From NCBI GenBank assembly GCA_019914945.1, contig CM034108.1:1126001-1190000 (forward strand): a stretch of 64,000 nt of DNA. Reading direction: 5' to 3'. Shown here one piece after another: positions 54,761 to 64,000 of the stretch. A program made the translations under genes and the position numbers. The DNA comes from Typha latifolia (lineage: Eukaryota > Streptophyta > Magnoliopsida > Poales > Typhaceae). The notes under the pieces were generated by a model. It was not told where the DNA came from. It did not search any database and saw only the letters and a program-made list of their open reading frames with translations. Each line of letters starts with the position of its first letter. Within the stretch, counting starts at the first letter, position 1.

Positions 54761-55616
54761 ATGCTCCCAAAAGAAGCATGTGGATGGGTGCTAAATGGTG
54801 GATTAATTGGACTTTATTAAGGTTATTGGGAAGATTCCATAAGTGGAGATTATTGTTAGAATCCAAAAGGAAAAATTATGTAAGCATTAGTAGTTTAGTA
54901 CATTACTAACTGGGTTTTTTTTAATTTAATTATATTTACTTTTTTATTTATAATAATAGACTTGAGTACCTACTATATATATATATAAATTATGTACACT
55001 TTATTATAATAAAATATATATCTACTATAAAAGATATATACACTCGGTTTTTTTTATTCAAAAGTTTGAATATTAGATATGGGCTAATAAAGAGTCAACA
55101 CTAAGATCCGTCAAGTTTTAGCCAATATACTAAACCGTCTAATTTAAGTCACGTGGGTCAAGATATTTGATCAAACTAACACCAACTATCAAATAATTTT
55201 TTCCAGAATATTTATTTAGAGTTGGATTCGATCGTATAATCTCTTTAGTTATAAGAAGGGTTGCTAATGAAATTGCAATTCTTCTACTTATTATGAAATT
55301 AAATAATCTCCTGTGATGTATAAATATTTATTATTATATTTCCAAACAAAAAAAAGGTAATTGATGACTCTGTATGATAGAAAACTATTTTAATTTTTTT
55401 TTTACATCGTATATATAATTCCTCTTTATAGCAAATGTGCAGAAAAATATTATAAATATATATATATAATATGAACTGAGTATGATTTGATGATATCACA
55501 TACACTTAAATAACTTGGTTTGAATTCTTCATCTATTAAGAAATCAAGCAAGTAAAGAAAACATCAGAGGAGTTGAAGTAGGTAATTAGCTGAAACAAGA
55601 AAAGTAAATTAAAAGA

Positions 55617-55621
<5 letters not shown>

Positions 55622-55668
<47 letters not shown>
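55622..55668. repeat. (GA)n microsatellite
   Basis: About 47 bp of uninterrupted AG alternation in the gene-free interval. Confidence 0.95.
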
Positions 55669-55670
<2 letters not shown>

Positions 55671-55869
55671 ATTGTACCAAATCCTACCAATATCTTGGTT
55701 GCACTTCATAAAGAAAAAGAAAAAAGAAAAGAAAAGGAAAAAAAAAAGCATGTGATGACATCTCATGCCAATGATTTTAGATGTTCCATCTGAAGCAACT
55801 TCAATTGACTTGTTATAATTGCCAAGTCAAAAGAAAGAGTTTAGAGGACAAGGGCAGTTGTAAGTAATG

Positions 55870-55969
55870 CACCTTGTTGCTTAATGTTGTTGACATCTTG
55901 TTGTTTAACAACTAATGCTACACTAACTACCACCCAACAAAACTATGTAAGTGGTTAAACAACAAGGTG
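55870..55969. repeat. Imperfect inverted repeat
   Basis: CACCTTGTTGCTTAA at 55870-55884 pairs with TTAAACAACAAGGTG at 55955-55969 (14 of 15). A partial third copy, CTTGTTGTTTAAC, lies at 55897-55909. It could be a small decayed inverted-repeat element, but no terminal duplications were identified. Confidence 0.5.
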
Positions 55970-57850
55970 GTTTTATATATAATCTCTCATTTAAAACTTC
56001 ATAATGAACTTTTTATTGGAGAATTTATAATAATAGCATCCCTATATTCTATGACTTCTTGGTTAATACCCATATCACATTTTTAAGTAGATTTTTTTTT
56101 TCATTTAACATATAAAATACCATCTTCTAAAGCACCATTGCAAAATATATAATCTTCTAAGTTAATAATTATGGGGATTAATAATTAGGGCACAAGTATA
56201 TTATCCATAAATGATATAGATTGAGAGACCTTGGGGGTAAACCAACCAACCACATGAGTTGAATGTGTCAAATTATGTTGAACAACTTGGAGATCATTCT
56301 AAATTCCATCAGCTAATCGCTTTCAAGTAATGCTTTTGTACACTAGACCACTCAAAAGATTTTAGCTTTACTTGTAGAATATTAGTTGTATAACATTACG
56401 TGTAAGCAAAAAAAAAAAAAAAAAAAAATAGATGAATAAATTTAAGACATCTTACTTTGATATTATGCGAACTCACTAAGTTCCTACGAAGAATTATTTG
56501 TCGAAAATAATATTATTTTTTGTTTATGAATAAGAAGAATGAATTCCACATAAATAATTGCACTAAGAGGAAAAACTAATATAATGAGAAAAGAAATTAT
56601 AGACATTTGAGAGGATATGACTTCATTAAACTAATAATAAATAAATGTAAGAGTTTTAAAAATATAATTTAAGTATAACAAACTCACTAGGGCATGAGTT
56701 GTGTGAATTATTGGAATACAAAGTCCATATAATTATATGATGGTCTTGCATATTAAGTAAAAGCTATTGATGGGTTGAACTGACCCAATTTGGGGGAATA
56801 TGCCAAATTTAAATTATTTAAATTGAATGAAGAGCTAAAGCTTGAATCTTATAATTATGAGGTTTGTTGGAGGAATACAAAGGGGATGGTTTGGTCTAAA
56901 TTTGATGTATTAAAAAACATTAGGGTTAAATTTAGGAATTAAACTTTGTTTTTATTCTTCATTTTATTCTGGAATTATAATACTGCTTCCACAATTAGAC
57001 TAAGTGACCAACTCTAGCTAATTCCTAGCTAACTTATTCCTTTTTTTTAAAACAAACTAACTTATTCTAATCTAAGAAATGGACACAAATATTCTTATGT
57101 CTAAGTAGGCTCAAGTTTGTGGAATGAGATCAATATGTACTGCCATAATATACTTGTCTTAATTTAAATGTAGCATTAGTTGCTAATTTATGACTAATTT
57201 ATCATCTCAAACTTGTTTATCAGAAGGGCCATTTGCATAACTAATACTATATATTTATAATAAAATATGTATCGAATATAGAAAATATATGCACTCAGTT
57301 TTATTTATTAAATAAAAAGCCCCTTGATTTTACAGTGTCACCCACTCTTTATTTCAATTTGAAAAATTATCTAAACTCGTGTAAATATTCATGCATACAC
57401 TAAATAGTAATCTGATGTCTGATGATGTATAGCTGAATTTGATTGGTTCTGCAAAGTAAAATAAAAGATGGATAATCATGCAAAATTTATAATAATAATA
57501 AAACTATTTTGATTTGTAATGCAAATGACCCAAGAGAAGAAGAAATATTTAAAGAAAGGGAGAAAGAAGGAAAGAAATAAAGTGGGGTGGCTGAGAAAGG
57601 TAGTCCAGATTCTAACTCCCCCTTGCTTTTGGTCCCAGTAACCACAAGCAACAAAAAAGAGCTCCAATAAACATCTCCACTTCTCTTGTTACTATAATTC
57701 TTATCAAAAGTGGAAAGCTTTTTCCATGGTAGAGGAAGAATTGAGTACAAGCAATGAGTGAACACATGATGTCCATGATTAATTTAGCTGCCTTATGCTC
57801 ATCAAGTGACACATCAAAAGCAATTAACAAGAAACAAAGCTGTAGGCTTT

Positions 57851-58131
57851 AAGAATTAAGACTTAGTACATGGGTCGTGTTCCTCTTATATATATTCACA
57901 TGTTACAAGGTATCTTCGAAGCACAGAACAACAAAAGGCTCCTCCTGTTCCATGTCTACAATACTACAAAAATAACACAACATTTTGAATTAGTTACAAC
58001 ATTCCTCAAGAGCATACATAAGAGATTAAATTAGCCTCCAGCAATTAGAGATGAAGATGCCAAGGATGTATATCCATGTAGATAAACAGCACATCAGCCT
58101 GAGTGTAACAAGAAGAATAAGCAGCAGTAAT
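57851..58131 (-). other. 3' untranslated region of CNOT9
   Basis: Sequence directly downstream of the CNOT9 stop codon, AT-rich with no coding potential. The 3' end of the transcript cannot be fixed. Confidence 0.45.
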
Positions 58132-61100
58132 TTATAGTGCCATCATGTGATCAAGTCCGGCCTGAGGAGAGGCTCCGTAGCTTCCTCCAGTTACGTTGTG
58201 TATCAGCTGTTGAAGCCACCGCCGAGTTGCAGGATCATCCTGGTTAAAATTATATAAAGATTCTCGATAAATAATCCCATTAAAATGAAAGCACAGTAAA
58301 CAAAATCAGTTCAGCCTTTTTGACCTCAAACCTCACAAGCAATCAGTAAGACAATGTCAGGAATCAAGATGCTAGGTATAGCAGTTGAATTATATCAGGA
58401 TAAAGCCAAAAAAAGCACAATAAGAGTAAAGGGTATAACTGATCCTTCTATTGATGAGGTGCAGGGGAACAAAGCAAATTTCATCCTGTGCTTTATCAAG
58501 GTGTTCTCGATTGCTCCAGCCATTAAATAAAAACAGGACTAGGTAGGGAACAACACAAGGATGTAAAATTACTGCAACCATTTGAAAGCTATATTATGAA
58601 AATATGATGTATCAAATATGTATTCTGCCTCTAAGTATTGAAGAGCATCATATATAGCTGATTCAGACATATAATTGCTATATATATGATTATGAGGATA
58701 ATTCAGCACTCACCCGGAGACAATTGTTAAATGTTCCGTCTTTCAACATCTCTGGGAGGCAAGTCTGCAGAGCTCCGCATGCCCTGTATTATACATTCAA
58801 ACATCAGAGTCAATGCACCAGCATAGAGTAATAAAATACTATCTAATAATATAAGTGCTATCAAAATTATGCATGCACAAACCTCGGATTGTCCGATAGT
58901 CTAAGATAGCAACGGATTATATGCTTTAGCAACCTTGTGGAGGGTTGCTCGGCAAGTGATACGACCATATTTGCTAGAACACTACCTACAGCAAAGAAAC
59001 GCTCTGCAGTAGCACATATATACCGGAGCCCAACATCATCCAGTAGAATCTTTTGAACAATAAAAGTTGCCACCTGCAGATAACACTCAATTTAGTCACT
59101 TAAAATTTGAAGGCAAAATCTATGTTAACTCAAACATATCAACAGATCATGAGTTGCATTAAAAGATATAAGGAACAGTTTGCAAAGCTTCTAAATAAGG
59201 AAGATATAGTACAATTCAGCATGTAACCAAAGAAATGGCTCAATAGAACAATTCATGGTTATGGGTAAGAGAGAGCAAGCAAATGGAAGATAAGGCAAGT
59301 TTGTAAGAGTCTTGACAGCAAGCCTGTAAGCAGTACAGCTAATGCTCTTCAAGAGTTGACATGCTTCGGATAACAAGCATAGGTATCCAATAAAAGGGTA
59401 TAGTTCATAGATCTTTTAATAAACTTCTTCAAATATCATTTATTTTCTCTAAATCATTTTGAAGCATAGCAGGCGTCAGTGGAAGAGTCTTAAGAGAGAA
59501 CCAAGAAATAACATTTACTACAACAATTGTCTGGGGAAAAAAGAAGAATATGGTAATCAGTTGTGATGCCTCGAAACAGAAGGAAGAAGCTATCACGTAC
59601 TGTTTTTGAAAGTTCACTACCCATCTCCATTGTGCGTAGGCAGAGTGGAATAATTTCTGTTTGGAGAAGAAAACTGATAACTTCAGTGTCATCAACCTGC
59701 AAATGTAAAAAGCAGCACAGCTGTTATTGATTTATCTCAGTTTATAATGAGAAAATCTGTTCAGGAAACTGGTGATAATAGATATGTTAATATGTAATAA
59801 CGTATTTATCTTTCATATATGTAATACACTAATACACAAGCAGAATTACCTTTACCAGGGCACCTATAACTCCCAAGCTGGTAAGTCTCAAATACTCAAA
59901 TGGCCTTGTTTTACTAGTGGTATTTAGAAAAGGGTACAGATACAAAGGTATATGAGCTGCAAAACAAAAGAAGACAGAACAAACTCTATTAACAAAAACA
60001 CAGACAAACAATTGGAATTGTGCGAACAAGAGTCGTCAGTACCTAGTTGAAAGAAAAGAAAAAGACTTCGCTGCAATATATTGTACAAATTTACCACCAG
60101 AAATGAGAAGATACAAGAAGAGCCTCCGATGGTGGTTAAAAATTTTAAATAGATGGTCAATAGCAGCATAACATATGCCATCTAGAGTATCGATGCTTAG
60201 CATGATTGTCACAACCACACCTAGTGTACAGAGTTGGTGTCAGTTTTGACAAGCGGCATGTGGAGTCAGTGTCGAGTTTGCTTTTGACAAGCGGTACGCA
60301 GCATGATGTGTCAACAACATGTGCAATGCTGCACCATTTTTACATATTTGGTTAGACATTCTAATATATGTTTTTATATGTTAGCCTCATGTGGTTGCTG
60401 GACCAAACTTTTGTCAGCATCATGTGGACATCTTATTAAGCTTGAGAACTGTTACATATGTTGTTGGATAGGATAATTTGCCTGGCTGTTTTTATGTGTA
60501 TTCTTTAACTAATCATTTATACCATGCAGAATATGCCTTTTTGTGTGCGCATGTATGCATATGCGTGCATGCATAGATCACCATTTCAAAACTTTAATCA
60601 CAACATATAAAAAAAGAACCAAATGAAATAGTAAAACAACATTCTCAATCATTTTGAAACTTTAACAACACAAAGCAGCAATACAGAGTGAATAAACTGA
60701 GAATGAGTAGATCACCATTTAAGAAAAGAATCCTCGTATCTGGATGTGATGCCACACACTGAAAAGAAAGAAGCAAAGACAAAGAAAACAATTTAGAAGT
60801 TAGCTCCTTTATATTATTGTGTAGACCATGAGCATTCTCGCAATGCTTTCCAATATGCAATCATAGATCACATGTCATATAATATAGTAGATCTAACTAT
60901 CACAGGGTTGCCAATGATCCAAGGTTTTATAGAGGTTTCACTTTGTTTAGTTCAAGCCAACAAGGCCAAGAGCATGATATTTGGTGTCTAGTCTCAGCTC
61001 AAGCCTGAGCTACCCTTTGGAATCAATGGCAGAAATATTAATGCAAGGAGGTATTGCCTCTTTTTTAATTTTTATTAGCTAAATGAATTTGCTAGGTTTT

Positions 61101-62049
61101 GTTTTCATAAGACACCAAAGGGGTACCAACTGGAATTATAAATAAAAGTCTGACCTGAAGAAGAGCAAGCGCATTACAAACTCGATTTGATGCACCTGGT
61201 GATAATGTGGGGGGTGAAAGTGCAGGATATATCGAGACAATCTCCTGCATATATTACGAGTGCAAAGCAAGACCAATTAATAACATTTGAATGAGGTTAA
61301 CAGTTAGTTGAAGCTGATACCAAAAAGTGTATTAAATCTATAGAAGGTTGAAGACGCAGCCTACCTGGAGGAGTGCAGCAATAGTTCCAAAAGAGTTCCA
61401 CAACAACGGAGCTAGATCTTGAAATATCTCTCTTTTCTGAAAAAAGAACAAAACAGAAGTCCATGATTCCTTCCCTAAGATCAATATCACAAATAAAAGA
61501 CAAATATTTTCCAACCAATTGCTCAAGCTTCATGCACATACTATTGCCAAACAATTAGCACAAATCAAATATTAAACACGCGTAAATCAGACCTAACTTT
61601 TTTTTTTCTTTCCTTGATTCAAAACCCAAATCCCCGGAAAGAAGCGTAATTCTATGGAAAGCAAACCTTTTTGCCACATTACTTCTACGAGAAACACGAA
61701 CACCTTCCCCAAATTTCAGAAAACCACAGACCCATCCCAAAACCAACAAGGCACCATAAATCCTGGCTCTCCAAGATCCAACTTTTCGAAGGAGATCCCT
61801 AAAAGCAGCATCAGATAGCACAAAGAATGGGGGAAAGGAGCCCACCTTGGAGAGATCAAGAAGAGCGTTCTCCCTGAGCTCGGGATCGCAGAGTTCCAGG
61901 ACGAGCTGCTCCGCGGACGCCATCTTGCGATCCTTCGTGGCTTGCGCGGCGGCTCCGGCAGCCGCCGCAGCGGCGGCGACAGAGACTGGAGAGGGATTTG
62001 GAGCGGAGAAGGAAGGATTTATAGAGAGGGAAGGAGGGAGATTTGCCAT
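58132..62049 (-). CDS. CNOT9: CCR4-NOT complex subunit 9 (RCD1/CAF40)
   Basis: Armadillo-type scaffold of the CCR4-NOT deadenylase, which shortens mRNA poly(A) tails in the cytoplasm. Nine exons close in frame: 61846-62049, 61365-61436, 61155-61244, 60716-60758, 59850-59956, 59601-59696, 58883-59073, 58714-58783 and 58132-58239, giving 326 residues. After a variable Pro/Ala-rich start with an Ala run ([12 protein letters not shown]), the conserved core runs from [20 protein letters not shown] through [58 protein letters not shown] and [15 protein letters not shown] to [17 protein letters not shown]. This core is among the most conserved in eukaryotes and leaves little doubt. Plants carry several paralogues; which one this is cannot be told. 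Confidence 0.95.
60244..60294. repeat. 13-bp direct repeat in a CNOT9 intron
   Basis: TTTTGACAAGCGG occurs at 60244-60256 and 60282-60294, inside the intron 59957-60715. The surrounding 60200-60560 is GT-rich compared with its neighbours and could be an old insertion, without recognisable ends. Confidence 0.6.
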
Positions 62050-62847
62050 GGCGGGCGAGAGATCGAAGCGGTCGGAGCGGAGAAGCGAGAAAGACGGGAA
62101 AGAGACCCTTTTTTTCGCGTTCTTTTCACCACTCCGTTACCCTTTTGCTTTGGAATAGTAGGAAGTTCGGGTAAGACGAGTAACTGGACATGATAGCAAA
62201 TCTTGTCTCAATTTTTTTTAAACTATTTCTTTTCACATTTTATAGCTCTTAACAAATTATAAGGTGATTTGTACGAAAAACAACATAATTTTTATTTTTA
62301 TAAGTTAGGCATGTTTTGATTTTTCTTTGCAATAGAATATAAAACTAAGAGAGGTAACTATATTATATACATATTACACTCCATTAGATATTATAATATT
62401 TTATAATAATATAAAATTTTCTTTTTTTATTCATCTAGGTAAAGGAAAAACTCTATTGATTATTAGATATACTTTATAGTTACTAGTTAATATATGTTAC
62501 TTCCACACTTTTTTCATGAGCTTTACAATTTTATTACATAATTTATAATATTAAATACTTATATTTTATTACATACTTTGTAGTTATTAAACACCTACAT
62601 TTTTTATGAGTTTCACAATTTTATTACATAATTCGCAGTTCTTATTGATATTTGTACCCAATACAACACTCATTAGTGTCATATACACCTTCCTAGGTAG
62701 CAAATGATACATACTAAGGATTTATGAAGACAAAATAAACTTTTCAAGGTATTTAGAATTTGTTACATGTATACATTTATCTCACAACGGAAGTTGTATC
62801 AACTACAGCTAAAAAGCATAGTCCCAGCATCACATTGTTGTCTACTA
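62050..62847 (-). other. CNOT9 promoter and KXD1 3' flank
   Basis: GC-rich leader directly upstream of CNOT9 (to about 62150), then very AT-rich DNA. An imperfect repeat of about 34 bp (ATGAG, ACAATTTTATTACATAATT) lies at 62509-62543 and 62601-62633. The right end should be the KXD1 3' untranslated region. Confidence 0.5.
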
Positions 62848-63427
62848 CTACAGAGGGCTTTCAAGGTCAGGCCTTTGGTCCAGCATGGTTGCTGTCGGGA
62901 AGGCATCAGGATATGTGGCTATTAGCTTTGCCTTCATGCTTCTGCAATTTTAAGGGACCAAAAGATTAGCAGAGAGAAATCATGAAAATTAAACATACTT
63001 CGCTATTTCATCATAAGGAAACATAATAAGTACAATAACCGAAATTGCCTGAACAGTAGGTAAACATGACTAAGGAATCCACCCATATATCTAAATCAGT
63101 ATGTACATTGGGGGGAGGAGGGCAAGATATAGCCCTATCGTCGTTACTGAAGAGGTTGTTCACATGGCTTGAATGCATGAACATTTAAGAGGCAAGCATT
63201 ACAGTCACACACCGCCAAGAACATTGTTTCGAGTTTCAACTAAAAATACAAAAGAGAAGAAAGATGAAACAAACCTCAACTTCACGAAAATGTGGTCTAA
63301 ATCAGATTTCATGGACTTCAGAAGACGCGTGTTTCTTGCAAAGTCACCAGATACCTCATCAAAGCATCGCTCTGAATACTCATTGAAATGCAATAAGACA
63401 GCATTACTGTCTTGCAGTCTTCCCAAT
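62848..63427 (-). CDS. KXD1: KxDL motif-containing protein, 3' part (BORC/BLOC-type subunit)
   Basis: C-terminal two exons, 63275-63427 and 62848-62941, of a KxDL-motif protein, a small coiled-coil family belonging to BLOC-1/BORC-type complexes that position lysosome-related organelles in animals. The visible part reads from GRLQDSNAVLLHFNEYSERC through NTRLLKSMKSDLDHIFVKLR, containing the signature K-S-D-L, and on to SMKAKLIATYPDAFP and a stop. The joint AG|A restores RSMKAK. The upstream exon should end with two bases of a split codon. I found no convincing match between 63428 and 64000, so the 5' part probably lies beyond the right edge. The protein would be about 120 residues in full. Plant function is little studied. 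Confidence 0.82.
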
Positions 63428-64000
63428 CTGAAGTTGGAACAACATGAATTAAGGTAGGTTCCTCCAATAGAAGCATCATAATGACAATAGAAGGAACCAT
63501 AAGAGCACTTGAAAGAGAATTTTCTCCATTACTGTTGCTAAATAATGTAAACAGAACAACTCCATATGCATATATAGAAATAATCATCACAGAGCAGAAC
63601 TCAGAGAATAGACAAGTGCAAAATCTTATGGAAATACTTCGCCTAAGCAAGTACAGTACAAATTTTATGATCAACAAGGAAACAACAAATGATATGCCTA
63701 AAGATCTCTGAGGCTTGTTCTCTCTCCAAACATATACATAATGAAAAATTGTTACGAGGTTGAAAAGAATGCAGTAGAAGATGAAAGGGGCACTCAGTTA
63801 ACATTGGAAAAAAGTATAGGTTGAACATAATCATAATTGATTATGCTTGTAATTGTACATTTAGCCTCAAATAATAGATACAATGACACTATTCTGGTAT
63901 CATTCATTCATGATGGTTAAATGTAAAAGTAATCAATAGCTTTCATTTCTAATTGCCTAGATAATGTATGAACCAAGCAGTCGTTAATGCCAGCTCGCTT
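63428..64000 (-). other. Probable KXD1 intron
   Basis: AT-rich, no exon recognised on either strand. It is flanked on the left by a splice acceptor of the KXD1 exon (ACTTCAG). The frames present (63318-63677 and 63643-63834 on minus) show no domain. Confidence 0.45.

Larger units (their letters stand above)
54761..57850. other. Gene-free AT-rich interval
   Basis: About 3.1 kb, strongly AT-rich, with a GA microsatellite at 55622-55668 and an A-run at 56409-56428. Short frames such as 55536-55766 and 57476-57830 come from low-complexity or unconstrained sequence. No domain, long terminal repeat or RNA gene recognised. Confidence 0.55.

Noticed and set aside
55536..55766. Frame with a Ser-Leu run
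   Set aside because: It is a translation of the GA microsatellite and A-rich flanks.
57476..57830. Overlapping minus-strand frames of 63-92 residues
   Set aside because: No domain, no splice context, and the region is AT-rich intergenic DNA beyond the CNOT9 3' end.
60200..60560. Possible exon in the GT-rich part of a CNOT9 intron
   Set aside because: Flanking CNOT9 exons join in phase (N-A-HIPL) without it and no frame shows similarity.

Overview
The window is nuclear DNA of a flowering plant. The genes have many introns with GT-AG boundaries and AT-rich introns, the promoters carry telo-box and CT/GA elements, and every recognisable protein belongs to a plant family. Wording of several proteins (for example the GHR1-like receptor) looks closer to monocots than eudicots, but that is a weak impression from memory and no species is claimed. 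There is no CRISPR array, operon, prophage, intact transposon or convincing tRNA gene.

Twelve protein-coding genes are supported, eleven on the minus strand. From left to right: a cold-responsive protein kinase 1 (CRPK1)-like cytoplasmic kinase (632-3371); AP-1 adaptor sigma subunit (5365-7816); a mitochondrial DEAD-box RNA helicase of the RH9/RH53 (PMH) type (9310-13835); a renalase-like FAD oxidoreductase, the only plus-strand gene (14281-16846), divergent from the helicase; a patatin-related phospholipase of group III (20072-21748); the LRR receptor pseudokinase GHR1 (24546-29036); a CrRLK1L receptor kinase closest to HERK2 (32478-35018); the histone chaperone subunit MSI1 (36639-39999); a WPP domain-associated coiled-coil protein (41257-46470); a membrane J-protein with a Jiv90 domain (49170-53966); the CCR4-NOT subunit CNOT9/RCD1 (58132-62049); and the 3' part of a KxDL-motif (KXD1) gene cut by the right edge (62848-63427). 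I built the exon models by hand from splice-site dinucleotides, reading phase and family similarity. All eleven complete models close in frame, with lengths of 161, 386, 632, 374, 461, 1066, 846, 424, 876, 549 and 326 residues.

The genes do not form one pathway. Three are receptor-type or cytoplasmic kinases of stress and cell-wall signalling; the rest are housekeeping functions (vesicle coats, organelle RNA, chromatin, mRNA decay, ER chaperoning, endolysosomal complex). Spaces between genes are AT-rich, with simple repeats and no recognisable large mobile element.

I did not find a previously undescribed system. The most useful second looks are at gene structure: an initiator codon alone in its exon (AP-1 sigma), a probable upstream ORF ending in UGAUG over the J-protein start, a GC-AG intron in the same gene, a CT microsatellite that would encode a Ser-Leu repeat if an upstream in-frame ATG of the renalase-like gene is used, and two proteins with degraded catalytic sites (GHR1 and the patatin-like protein).
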